Assembly (NCBI GenBank): GCA_003696155.1
Contig: RFFP01000013.1
Span: 1-64,000 of the forward strand
DNA from: Acidobacteriota bacterium
GTDB taxonomy: Bacteria > Aquificota > Aquificia > Aquificales > Aquificaceae
DNA length: 64,000 nucleotides
Direction: 5' to 3'
Positions 17,964-25,802 of the stretch are shown here, one piece after another (the stretch's first letter is position 1; every line of letters starts with the position of its first letter). A program made the position numbers and the translations under genes. A model generated the notes under the pieces. That model saw nothing but the letters and a program-made list of their open reading frames with translations, did no database searches and was not told the origin of the DNA.

Positions 17964-20110
17964 AGAGCCTTTTACTGATAGCGTTGTTTAATATCTTTTT
18001 AGCACTATTGGCGTACTCTCAAGAATCTGCCTTTCGTAGCTTGGAGGGGGGTGTGGGACATATAGTTGTAGAAAAGGAAAATAGGACAAAAAAGTACATA
18101 ATAACGGAAGACCCGCTTACTCGCACAGTAAAGGCCGTCAAGGTAGATGAGAGAGGCCTTACCGCACTAAGTGAAAAGGGACAAATTAGAGCAGCCAGAC
18201 AGGATAGGATTGTGGAGATGAAGTTTGAAAACGTGAAGCTGGAAACCGTTCTTAGGGGGCTTTCTGAAGTTTCTGGAATGAACGTAATGTTTGACTCAAT
18301 TATTTCTACAGACCTTCAAAAGCCTGTTAATATTTCCATATACAAACCGGTCCCCCTGGGCGAAGCATTTAACATAGTAATAAAGTCTTACGGTTTGATA
18401 GCGGTACCTGTAGATACTAAGGTTTACAAAATAACAAAGGCGGGTGAAACCGTCTTCAATATAGGCGGTTATACGGAAGAAGAAGTCCAAAAGTTAATAG
18501 AGTTACTCAAGGCAAGGGTAAGCCCTTCTGCAGAGATAGTTATAGACAAGACCCTTAGGAAGGTTTATGTTAGGGACGAAGCTTCAAATATTGAAAGAAT
18601 TAGACAACTTTCGAAAGATATAGGTATAGCTGTGGTGGCAGAAAAGGAAGCGCTCTTAACGAAGGTCTTCTACATAAGAAGGGATATATCATACAACCAC
18701 ATAGCAAAAGCTATAAGGGAGCTAGGTATAGAGGGTCTGACTCTCACAGAATCCCCCGAGTTTAACGCCCTTATAGTCTCCGCAAAGGAAAGGGACCTTC
18801 AAAGAATAGAAAAGGCTATAGAAAAGTACTTAAGTAAAGCTGCTGGAGAAAAACCAATCCTTACAAAGGTCCTTTATGTAAGGTATGTTCCCGCAGATGA
18901 GTTCAAAAAGCTGATACAGCCTATGCTGTCTGAGGTTGGAGAGGTATACGTTCTGGGTGCAGGAATAACAACCACAGCAACAGAAGAGAGGGAGCTAAGG
19001 GATATACAGCAAAGGCTTCAAGAGCTTGTAGGAAGGCTAAGGGAAGCAGCACCGGAGGAGAGGTCAGCGATACAGCAACAGGTTCAAGCTCTGCAACAAA
19101 GACAGCAAGAGCTACAGAGGATAATTCAAGCTCCAGCGGCTCAGAGGGGTGATAGCGTAAGCGTTTCACGTTTCCCTCAGGTTCGTGAGGGCATCCTAGG
19201 TCCAGAGTTCCAGAAGGAAAAATCGGCAAGAGTGGTTTTCCAAAACGCTCTTATAGTTAGGGATTATGCAGATAATGTATACAGGATATTAGAAAGGTAT
19301 AAAGACCTTGTTTCCGAACAGCCCATTCAGATAAAGATAGAGGCGAGGGTTGTTGAAGTCTCAAGTAGTGCCATCAGAGAGCTTGGGATAAACTGGAATG
19401 CCCTTCTTTCTCAGGCAAGGGTTCCCCAGTTTTGGAGCGGTGGGGGTGGTTCAAACCTTGGGTTGGGCACTCCTCCAGCACCGGGCACTCTCTTTGGAGT
19501 TCCATCCTATCTTGCACCAGGATTATCGCCAACACCCGGTGGCATACTTGCCCTTACCTTCCAGAGGGGTATTCTTAACGCCTTAAACCTTAGGCTTTCG
19601 GCTTACGAGCAGGTGGGTAAGGCAAAAAGCCTTGCCAAACCTGTGGTGGTAACTCTGAACGGAGAGCCTGCTACCATTCAGAGCGTGCTTGAGTTCCCAA
19701 TAAGAAGGGTTACCGTAGTGCCGGGCGGAACGACAACAATAACCGTTGACTTCAAGCTAATCCCCATTAACCTTACAGTTACGCCCATACTTCTGCCAGA
19801 GGGCAACATGATGCTGGATATAACCCTATCCAAATCGGAGATTACAAGACTTGAGAGGTTTATCGCTGAAACTGCGGAGTTTGATATACCCACAGTCCAA
19901 AGCCAGAGGGCTGATACAAAGCTCATAGTGAAGGACGGTGACCTTGTGGTCCTCGGTGGGCTTATAAAGTCTACGGAAAGGAATGATGAGAGGGGTATTC
20001 CCGGCCTTATGAGGGTTCCCTTCTTTAGATGGCTTTTCATGGAGCAAAGGACAGAGAAGGAGGATTCAGAGCTCCTCATATTCATAATGCCTACCTTGGT
20101 AACCCAGTAA
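17960..20110 (+). CDS. pilQ: Type IV pilus secretin PilQ
   Basis: Outer-membrane secretin pore through which the pilus passes. The order is: signal peptide (MKSLLLIALFNIFLALLAYS), N0 domain (VEMKFENVKLETVLRGLSEVSGMNVMFD), N1-type domains (AEIVIDKTLRKVYVRDE; LTLTESPEFNALIVSAKERDL), then the secretin core ending VQSQRADTKLIVKDGDLVVLGGLIKS...IPGLMRVPFFRWLF...ELLIFIMPTLV. Between the N domains and the core is a Q-rich coiled-coil insert (about residues 345-395: IQQRLQELVGRL, IQQQVQALQQRQQELQ). The 716-residue length is normal. It ends the rightward pilMNOQ operon. Confidence 0.93.
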   Translation: MKSLLLIALFNIFLALLAYSQESAFRSLEGGVGHIVVEKENRTKKYIITEDPLTRTVKAVKVDERGLTALSEKGQIRAARQDRIVEMKFENVKLETVLRGLSEVSGMNVMFDSIISTDLQKPVNISIYKPVPLGEAFNIVIKSYGLIAVPVDTKVYKITKAGETVFNIGGYTEEEVQKLIELLKARVSPSAEIVIDKTLRKVYVRDEASNIERIRQLSKDIGIAVVAEKEALLTKVFYIRRDISYNHIAKAIRELGIEGLTLTESPEFNALIVSAKERDLQRIEKAIEKYLSKAAGEKPILTKVLYVRYVPADEFKKLIQPMLSEVGEVYVLGAGITTTATEERELRDIQQRLQELVGRLREAAPEERSAIQQQVQALQQRQQELQRIIQAPAAQRGDSVSVSRFPQVREGILGPEFQKEKSARVVFQNALIVRDYADNVYRILERYKDLVSEQPIQIKIEARVVEVSSSAIRELGINWNALLSQARVPQFWSGGGGSNLGLGTPPAPGTLFGVPSYLAPGLSPTPGGILALTFQRGILNALNLRLSAYEQVGKAKSLAKPVVVTLNGEPATIQSVLEFPIRRVTVVPGGTTTITVDFKLIPINLTVTPILLPEGNMMLDITLSKSEITRLERFIAETAEFDIPTVQSQRADTKLIVKDGDLVVLGGLIKSTERNDERGIPGLMRVPFFRWLFMEQRTEKEDSELLIFIMPTLVTQ

Positions 20111-20156
20111 GGTTAAGAGCTTCACCATAAGCTCAGGGAGATAAGACAGCTTTTTT

Positions 20157-20174
20157 CGTGAAGTTTGCGTGAAG
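20157..20174 (+). repeat. GTGAA direct repeat upstream of pilA (copy 1)
   Basis: CGTGAAGTTTGCGTGAAG contains two GTGAAG units 11 bp apart, 92 bp upstream of the pilA ATG. Similar 11-bp-spaced pairs lie upstream of the two leftward minor-pilin starts. One helical turn between direct repeats is typical of OmpR/PhoB-family activator sites; that function is inferred. Confidence 0.4.
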
Positions 20175-20265
20175 GAGCTTGACCTTTTTAAAGAAAGATA
20201 TAACATTAAAGCATCCTCCCAATGCCCGGGCAGAGGGGGAAATAAATTTAAAGGAGGGTTTACAC

Positions 20266-20676
20266 ATGACAGGACTTTACAAAGACACCTCAAGGTCGGC
20301 AAGAACCAGCAGGGGTTTTACCCTTATTGAGCTCCTTGTGGTCGTAGCAATCATAGCCATACTGGCAGCCATAGCACTGCCCCAGTTTGCCAAGTACAGG
20401 AAGAGGTCAGCAGCCTCACAGGTAATGGCCGATGCAAGGAACTGTGTGACAGAAGTGGTTGCCGAAATAACAAGAGCACAGATGGCAGGGGGAGGAACCC
20501 CCACGTTTAGTTATACCAACCTATCGGGGAACACTGCAAGTTGTACCCCACAGGCGAGCCCACCTTACGACACAGTAAGCTGCACATGTACTGGTCAAAA
20601 TGCAGCAGCGAATGTGACCTGCACCGTAACTCAGACAAGCACCGGAACAACTGCGTCCTGCACAGGCGTAGATTGA
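20266..20676 (+). CDS. pilA: Type IV major pilin
   Basis: Structural pilin, 136 residues before processing. The prepilin peptidase site is SRG|FTLIELLVVVAIIAILAAIALPQF, with Gly at -1, Phe at +1 and Glu at +5, and a 17-residue leader. The mature C-terminal part is small and rich in Thr, Ala and Cys (five or more Cys), so disulfides are likely. ATG 20266 is chosen over the track start at 20179 because AAAGGAGGG lies 8 nt upstream. It is followed by a strong terminator, giving a monocistronic, presumably abundant, transcript. Major-pilin status is inferred from its position next to pilQ and its own terminator. Confidence 0.88.
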   Translation: MTGLYKDTSRSARTSRGFTLIELLVVVAIIAILAAIALPQFAKYRKRSAASQVMADARNCVTEVVAEITRAQMAGGGTPTFSYTNLSGNTASCTPQASPPYDTVSCTCTGQNAAANVTCTVTQTSTGTTASCTGVD

Positions 20677-20686
20677 TACTGTCTTA

Positions 20687-20708
20687 GGGGGCTTATGCCC
20701 CCTTTTTT
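20687..20708 (+). terminator. Rho-independent terminator of pilA
   Basis: GGGGGC-TTAT-GCCCCC followed by six T residues, starting 10 bases after the pilA stop. Confidence 0.9.
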
Positions 20709-20726
20709 ATACCTTTGGGGGAGACT

Positions 20727-21089
20727 ATGTATAATGGGTGGTATAGCAGGGCTTTCACCATAGTTGAGCTCATAGTTGTGATTTTTTTGCTTGTTATCCT
20801 TGCTTCTACAGCTGTAGTTTATTATAGTAAGTACAGGAAACAGGCTATAAGGACAGTGCTTATATCTGACCTCAGAAACTGTATAACCTATATAGCGGCA
20901 AGTCAGCAAAGCACACAGGAGGGAGATATTTCGGGGGTTGTTGCGAGGTGTCCAAGGTCTGGGGACACCCAATCCATTGAACTGGTAAGCGAAAACCCTG
21001 TAGTTCTTAGGGCTTCTTCGGTGGATGAAAACCTTTCCTGCATTTACCATAACAATGGAAGGGTGGAATGCCATTCACCTTTTGATTGA
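20727..21089 (+). CDS. Second type IV pilin-like protein
   Basis: A 120-residue pilin-like protein. Its N-terminal segment is SRA|FTIVELIVVIFLLVILASTAVVYYSKYRKQA, and the region after the helix (KYRKQAIRTVLISDLRNCITYI) resembles the same part of PilA (KYRKRSAASQVMADARNCVTEV), so the two are paralogues. The residue at -1 of the cleavage site is Ala, not the usual Gly. ATG 20727 has GGGGGAGA just upstream; the track uses TTG 20715. It sits just after the pilA terminator, so it may be read by leak-through. It is convergent with the minor-pilin operon. Confidence 0.78.
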   Translation: MYNGWYSRAFTIVELIVVIFLLVILASTAVVYYSKYRKQAIRTVLISDLRNCITYIAASQQSTQEGDISGVVARCPRSGDTQSIELVSENPVVLRASSVDENLSCIYHNNGRVECHSPFD

Positions 21090-21125
21090 AGGACAGTGAG
21101 TGAAGTTGTTTATATCACCATGATG

Positions 21126-23009
21126 TCATCCTTGTAATGGCTGCCATGTAGGCGGGTGTTGGATTTCCCTTACGCAGTCCACCCTTCTTACAAACCAAAA
21201 GCCTGGGAATCCCTGCCTGCTTTGGTCATACCTTATGTTGTTTATGGCGTCAAGCCTGAACCTGAAATCAATAGCAGAGTCAAAGCCTATGGATAGAGAG
21301 AGGTTCGCCGGAAAGTTTCTTATTAAAAAGCCTCTCACTACGTTAGGTTGTCCACTGGTACGAAGTATATAGTTAACATCCTGACCGAAGTATATACCAC
21401 CGAAGAAGTTTTGCCTTCCTGCCACAACGGAGTTGTTGTTTATCAGAAGGGAGACAAGGGGCCTGCCTGTGGCATCCTGTATGTTTCTATTTGCGTCTGT
21501 GCCAAAAAAGGCGTCGTTCTGCATGCTAGGTCTTGTACCCGTGCCACCAGCCCATCCACACCTACGGATATCATTTTGACAGGCGTTTACAGAGCCTAAG
21601 TTTGAATCCCTTGAGCAGTTGGGGCACGCATGGGCATAAACAAAGAATAGGTCCCTATGAGCGTTAAGAATTCCGAACCTTACCTGCCTTGTTATAAGCT
21701 TGGAGTCGGTTATGTTAAGGGTTCCTGTGCCATTTCCAACAATCATATTCTGAGGTGAGGCAGGGTTGTTATTCTGAGTGTCATTTTCTAAAACCTGAAA
21801 GATGGACGCCTCGCTTAGGGTGAGCCCAGTTGTTACGTTTATGGTTCCTGTGGTGAGCAATCTAAACCTTAAAGAGTTGGCGGTTACGTTCACATTACCA
21901 CCTGAATAGATAACCAGCCTGTATATAAACTCTCCAAAGCTTGTAGTAGGTTGGACTGTTGGGCTACCTATCACACCGGCCAAGGTTAGGGTTCTACTCT
22001 GACCTGCGGGGTTTCTCAAATAGACGACCGTTGGGATGGGCGGTGTGCCAGCTATTGTGGTGCTCTGGTCAAGATAGAGCTCCACCCTCTGACAGCTTGC
22101 CCCACCGGGTATGAGGTTATCAAGTAGGGTCAAAAGGTTGCTTAGGTTTATGTTTGCATTGGCTGGGGTTGTCGGTACCTGCAGTCTGCAGTTGGGTGGA
22201 CCCTGAGGAGTTATAGAAGCGGTGCTTCTGATGTCGCTAAGGAGGGCCTGATTTATCACGGGCTCACCATGTTGGGAAAAGGTAAAGTCGGGCCTGCCAT
22301 CCCTATACTGAAGGGCATAGGTGTCCACAAGGGCATCGGTGAGACCATATCTACATCTTTCACCCGCTCTGTAGTAATTGGAGGCAAAGCATTCAACATT
22401 GAAAAAGAGGGGCACAAGGTCTCTAAACTGGGCATTGGTAAAGGTTGGTGGTGTTCCCCATACACCTGTATTTGGGTTTGTTTGATTAGTCGGACAGCTC
22501 TGCGGGTTTGCGCTACCAAGGCTTATAGTACCAGACGATGCTATAAAGGCTGGGACAAAGCAGTTTCCACTCTGTTCATAATAGCAGCCTGTCAAGAGGC
22601 CACCGGTGTAGCTAGCGTCCACGCCACCACGGACTGTGTAGAGGCCTACGCCAAAAAAGGACTGTATCATAGAAGTTGTATAGACTTCGGAGTTACCGAA
22701 TCGTCCTACCGACCTTAAGAAGCATATACGGCCGCTCTGCCTAAACTCAACCTCACAGGTACCACCTGTTAGCTGTATACCGAGCTGCTGATTGTTTAAC
22801 CTTCTATCTCCACAGAAACCTGTAGCTTGAACCTCGTCTGTTGCACGCATAATGCAGGCGTTGGATGCCTCCTTTGCAAGCTGAAAATTAACAGTAGACA
22901 GAGTAGTTCTCTGTGCTATGTTTGTTACGGTATAGCCTGCTGTTATTATTAGGGCTATTATACCAGATAGGGCTATAACCGTAGGAAGAGCAAAACCTCT
23001 CTTTCTCAT
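21126..23009 (-). CDS. Large minor pilin-like protein (PilX/GspK-like N terminus)
   Basis: A 627-residue protein that starts like a minor pilin: KRG|FALPTVIALSGIIALIITAGYTV, with a short leader and a single hydrophobic helix, but Thr instead of Glu at +5, as in GspK-type tip subunits. The remaining ~590 residues are unusual for PilX (~200): Asn/Thr-rich, probably beta-rich, with many cysteines in pairs (ACPNCSRDS, CQNDIRRCGW). It is the last gene of the leftward operon after FimT-, PilV- and PilW-like genes, which is where PilX or PilY1-type tip proteins are found. A role as a large pilus-tip adhesin is inference. Confidence 0.72.
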   Translation of the reverse strand: MRKRGFALPTVIALSGIIALIITAGYTVTNIAQRTTLSTVNFQLAKEASNACIMRATDEVQATGFCGDRRLNNQQLGIQLTGGTCEVEFRQSGRICFLRSVGRFGNSEVYTTSMIQSFFGVGLYTVRGGVDASYTGGLLTGCYYEQSGNCFVPAFIASSGTISLGSANPQSCPTNQTNPNTGVWGTPPTFTNAQFRDLVPLFFNVECFASNYYRAGERCRYGLTDALVDTYALQYRDGRPDFTFSQHGEPVINQALLSDIRSTASITPQGPPNCRLQVPTTPANANINLSNLLTLLDNLIPGGASCQRVELYLDQSTTIAGTPPIPTVVYLRNPAGQSRTLTLAGVIGSPTVQPTTSFGEFIYRLVIYSGGNVNVTANSLRFRLLTTGTINVTTGLTLSEASIFQVLENDTQNNNPASPQNMIVGNGTGTLNITDSKLITRQVRFGILNAHRDLFFVYAHACPNCSRDSNLGSVNACQNDIRRCGWAGGTGTRPSMQNDAFFGTDANRNIQDATGRPLVSLLINNNSVVAGRQNFFGGIYFGQDVNYILRTSGQPNVVRGFLIRNFPANLSLSIGFDSAIDFRFRLDAINNIRYDQSRQGFPGFWFVRRVDCVREIQHPPTWQPLQG

Positions 23010-23012
23010 GAT

Positions 23013-23930
23013 TTACCTCCCAAAGAAACGCTGTATGGTGATTGCTCTGCCTTCTTGGTTTACCTGCATATTCACAAGCACACCGGCGTTTGGAACTTGT
23101 TCAATTTGGAAACTGTTAACCCTAACAATTGGTATGGGTGGCTCATTCCAATTGCAGTTGTTAGCCATGTCTGTTGTTTCCACGTATAGCCATAGGTTGT
23201 TATTGTCCTGCGGATTGTTCTGGCAGAAGAACCTTATCCTGTGGGGCACTCTTACAAGCATGTCTCCACCCTCCAGGGTCAGCTGGTCTGTAAGTATTCT
23301 TGTGTTTCCCTGAAAGGTTTCCAGCTGTCCGTTTTGAGCCCTGAGTATAAGGTTCATGGTAGCATTATTTCTGTTTGTCTCCCTACTGCAATCGAGGTTA
23401 TCCTGACTAAGACCACCCACACTAAAAATGAGAGGTATGGTGGGGTTGTTTGCATCTCTGAATACCCTTGCACCTCTCCACACATGGTAACAATTTTGCT
23501 GAACCGTTTGATTTAGCCTGCAGCTCATGACCGCAACTTGGTTTATACCTTGAAGCCTGTCAACAAAAGCCATCCCACCGATGCTTCCAAAGAAGACAAC
23601 TTCATCGCAAGGTTCACCTTCGTTTCTAAGCATGTATAGGGCACTGGCTGGTGGATAGGGCACGTTTATAGGTCTGTTAGAGTCAAACTGGGGGCGACCG
23701 CAGGCGTTGGGGTCAACCTGGTTAAAACAGGCTACACCCACACCCCACCTTTCAAAAAACCATTCAAGGCCGTATATACCCTCTTTGGTACTTTCTTTTA
23801 CAAAAGAAAGCTCCCTGTTTATAGCAAAAACCCTGTTTGCTACCACATAAACCCCAACCGTGGCGATAACTATCAAAAGAGAGATGGCCACAGCTGTCAG
23901 GAGCTCCACGATAGTAAAACCTTTTTTCAT
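23013..23930 (-). CDS. Minor pilin PilW-like
   Basis: A 305-residue minor pilin with MKKG|FTIVELLTAVAISLLIVIATVGVYVV (four-residue leader, Glu at +5) and a large C-terminal domain with paired cysteines. Length and position between PilV- and PilX-like genes match PilW. Minor pilins of this type prime pilus assembly from the tip. GGAGG lies just before the ATG (GGAGGTTGAGATG on the minus strand). It is separated by 3 bases from the next gene. Confidence 0.8.
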   Translation of the reverse strand: MKKGFTIVELLTAVAISLLIVIATVGVYVVANRVFAINRELSFVKESTKEGIYGLEWFFERWGVGVACFNQVDPNACGRPQFDSNRPINVPYPPASALYMLRNEGEPCDEVVFFGSIGGMAFVDRLQGINQVAVMSCRLNQTVQQNCYHVWRGARVFRDANNPTIPLIFSVGGLSQDNLDCSRETNRNNATMNLILRAQNGQLETFQGNTRILTDQLTLEGGDMLVRVPHRIRFFCQNNPQDNNNLWLYVETTDMANNCNWNEPPIPIVRVNSFQIEQVPNAGVLVNMQVNQEGRAITIQRFFGR

Positions 23931-23939
23931 CTCAACCTC

Positions 23940-24329
23940 CTAAAACCTACAAACAGGGGAGTTTATCCTTGCAATTCTGCCTGAAGCTTGCGATGTAACC
24001 TGAACCACAGCACAGGCTCTTTGATTTGAGCCTGGTGGGGGTGGGTTGGGTGGCAGTGTGCCAGAAACTATAGTAGAAGTCGAATCAATCCGTATTCCGC
24101 CACAACCATAGGTAAAGCTTTGACCTATCATATTCGGGTCAGCCTTAACTCTCTCTAGGGTAGAAATCGTGTATTCCCAAAGGCAGTGGTTTATAAAATC
24201 CTGTCTGGTCGCATTAATAAATTGGGCTACAAATGCCATAGTAAACATAACCAAAAGGGAGAGGATGCCCAGAGCAATTAGCGCCTCAGTTAGGGAGTAC
24301 CCTTTATCTAACTGCATGAACTTGGACAT
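23940..24329 (-). CDS. Minor pilin PilV-like
   Basis: A 129-residue minor pilin with leader MSKFMQLDKG and helix YSLTEALIALGILSLLVMFTMAFVAQF; the EALIAL motif with Glu at +5 is typical of PilV/GspI. The remaining domain is small with four cysteines. It overlaps the upstream FimT-like gene by 22 bases. A 24-residue fragment very similar to its N terminus lies at 25116-25190 and appears to be a decayed duplicate. Confidence 0.8.
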   Translation of the reverse strand: MSKFMQLDKGYSLTEALIALGILSLLVMFTMAFVAQFINATRQDFINHCLWEYTISTLERVKADPNMIGQSFTYGCGGIRIDSTSTIVSGTLPPNPPPPGSNQRACAVVQVTSQASGRIARINSPVCRF

Positions 24330-24796
24330 GTTCCTCCTCCTCTTTGAGTTCTTATACCACCAAACCTGCTAACACAGACAAGAAGATAATTGCTTCTACC
24401 TTCATAGGTGTTCTGTATGCATGCATTACCACTCCATATGGCAAAGCCCCTCGGATCAAAGGCAAAACCGGAACCAGTAAAGTTCATATAGAGAATATCT
24501 GTACCTTCAATCCTTAATGTCTTTAAAGTATTACCGTTGCATATGTTTGCACCCCTAGCAGTGCCTATATCTAAAATTACCACAGTATGGCTGTCCCTTA
24601 TACATACACCCACGTTTGTAGTCCTTTCCATGGCGAGTAGCTTAGCCTGTCTTATAGACATCTCAAGAGAAGAAGCGTACTGTTGATAAACATAGATGTT
24701 CCTGTATTTGTACAGTTGGGGCACAGCTGTACTGGCTAACAGTGCTATAACAGCAATAACAACCAAAAGTTCCACAAGACTATAGCCCCTTCTCAT
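24308..24796 (-). CDS. Minor pilin FimT/GspH-like
   Basis: A 162-residue minor pilin: MRRG|YSLVELLVVIAVIALLASTAVPQLYKYRN, then the GspH/FimT core (SSLEMSIRQAKLLAMERTTNVGVCI ... GFAFDPRGFAIWSG). It is first in the operon FimT-PilV-PilW-PilX. No Shine-Dalgarno is seen; TATTAA ends 6 nt before the ATG on the minus strand, a leaderless candidate. Upstream lies an 11-bp-spaced TTTCAC repeat. The broken gene at 25187-25671 is a paralogue with the same core motifs. Confidence 0.82.
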   Translation of the reverse strand: MRRGYSLVELLVVIAVIALLASTAVPQLYKYRNIYVYQQYASSLEMSIRQAKLLAMERTTNVGVCIRDSHTVVILDIGTARGANICNGNTLKTLRIEGTDILYMNFTGSGFAFDPRGFAIWSGNACIQNTYEGRSNYLLVCVSRFGGIRTQRGGGTCPSSCS

Positions 24797-25115
24797 GGTT
24801 TATTAATATTTGTCATATTCAAACCACCTTGCGTGAAACTTCTGTGAAACATCTTAATGATTTAATTGATTAAGAGGTCTAAGCCTGCCTGTGCATTGGG
24901 GAGGACGCATGAGATTTGGATAAATCTGGGAAAGTCTATTAAGAATGCTCTGTCCAAGAATTCTATTAGGGTCTCCCTAACCTGAGTATCCCCTGTCCTC
25001 ATCAACTCCACCACACTCACCTCCTACACAACCCCAGCTATGATAAGCGGTGGTGCTATTACCAACTCCTCGTTATACTGACTCCACTCCCTACTCATGG
25101 GTAGGCATTTTATCT
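24797..25115. other. Non-coding spacer with possible degraded coding sequence
   Basis: This stretch carries the promoter side of the FimT-like gene and no convincing gene. On the minus strand one frame reads as protein-like sequence interrupted by a TAG. The latter part (24862-25014, about 50 residues, GTG start with GGAGGTG upstream) is open but matches nothing I recognise. It most likely holds decayed sequence left between the broken and intact minor-pilin copies. Confidence 0.4.
24832..24849 (-). repeat. TTTCAC direct repeat upstream of the FimT-like gene (copy 2)
   Basis: On the minus strand TTTCACAGAAGTTTCACG has two TTTCAC units 11 bp apart, its near edge 36 bases from the start codon. 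TGATTTAA lies 26 bases further along the plus strand, at the same offset as in copy 3. The placement next to a weak promoter fits an OmpR/PhoB-type activator site (inference). Confidence 0.45.
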
Positions 25116-25190
25116 CTAAAACCCTTTTTGGACAAGGCAGAAGGTAATAAGAATAGCAATTAACCCTTCCACTAAACTAAACCCTTTCAT
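25116..25190 (-). pseudogene. Truncated PilV-like remnant
   Basis: A 24-codon remnant, MKGFSLVEGLIAILITFCLVQKGF then TAG. The first 18 residues are a prepilin N terminus (KG|FSLVEGLIAIL with Glu at +5) closest in style to the intact PilV-like gene (KG|YSLTEALIALGIL). It breaks off in the middle of the membrane helix, so it cannot make a pilin. Its ATG overlaps the stop of the broken FimT-like gene (ATGA), reproducing the FimT-PilV gene order of the intact operon. Confidence 0.65.
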
Positions 25191-25671
25191 TGACATGCCT
25201 CCCTTCTTATAAGCCCTCTTAAGGCTTGAATTGTATACCTTTGACATGTTTCAGGGTCGTCTGTTCTTCTTATATAAATGCTTGTGCTTACTATAGCTAA
25301 GCCCCTAGGGTCAAACCCCGTGCTTCCTACAGAGGTAAGAGAGATAAAACCCTCATCTACAGCTAACCTTTTAAGCAAGGCGCTCGAGCAGGCATCCAAA
25401 ATATTCCTTGAGGTGCCCATGTTGGTCACTAGTAATTCCCTCCCCTGAACACAAATACCGACGTTCGCGCTCCTTTCCATCGCTGTAAGCCTTGCCCACT
25501 TTAATGTACTTTCCACTTGAAGCAAATACTCATTATTTATATATCCTTGTAGTAGCGCATCACATAGGGAACCGCAACAGCAGCAAGTATAACCAATATA
25601 ATACTCACTATTATGACTTCTACTAATGTAAATCCCTTTTCAGATCTGGGGGTGAGTTCAACAGTCTTCAT
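25187..25671 (-). pseudogene. Frameshifted FimT/GspH-like minor pilin
   Basis: Two frames together encode a FimT-like pilin. The first (25671-25537, 44 residues) is MKTVELTPRSEKG|FTLVEVIIVSIILVILAAVAVPYVMRYYKDI and stops at TAA. The second carries the core (INNEYLLQVESTLKWARLTAMERSANVGICV ... GFDPRGLAIVS) and runs to 25187. Compared with the paralogue (YRNIYVYQQYASSLE), adding one TA unit to the repeat at 25538-25544 would restore KDIYINNEYLLQVE. So the gene has lost 2 bases in a TA run. The ORF track shows only the second frame, from a TTG. Phase variation or a sequence error cannot be excluded. Confidence 0.75.
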
Positions 25672-25705
25672 ATTTTATAAGTATGTTGAATTCCATGGTC
25701 CTTTA

Positions 25706-25723
25706 TGTGAAATCTATGCGAAG
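25706..25723 (-). repeat. TTCAC direct repeat upstream of the broken FimT-like gene (copy 3)
   Basis: The plus strand reads TGTGAAATCTATGCGAAG: two GYGAA units 11 bp apart, its near edge 35 bases from the broken gene's start, almost identical in placement to copy 2. TGATTTAA again lies 26 bases further on. This indicates that the upstream region was duplicated with the genes. It also lies 80-97 bases before the divergent tpx start. Confidence 0.45.
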
Positions 25724-25802
25724 CCCCTTCATGATTTAACTCATCAATATGTTTTATAAACAACCTTTAAAATAGTGGATAAAACCATAAGGAGGTTATG
25801 CC

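Noticed and set aside
20111-20265. Possible sigma-54 promoter before pilA, as found in some other bacteria
   Set aside because: No GG-N10-GC element with the TGGCAC/TTGCA pattern is visible. TTGACC and TATAAC are present but only 14 bases apart, so no promoter was called.
22269-22718. 149-residue plus-strand ORF opposite the large minor-pilin gene
   Set aside because: It is an antisense shadow of a 627-codon gene with a clear prepilin N terminus, and shows no start signal or recognisable domain.
24862-25014. 50-residue minus-strand ORF with GTG start and a GGAGGTG upstream
   Set aside because: No family resemblance and it sits in a decayed interval, so it was mentioned in the spacer entry but not called as a gene.
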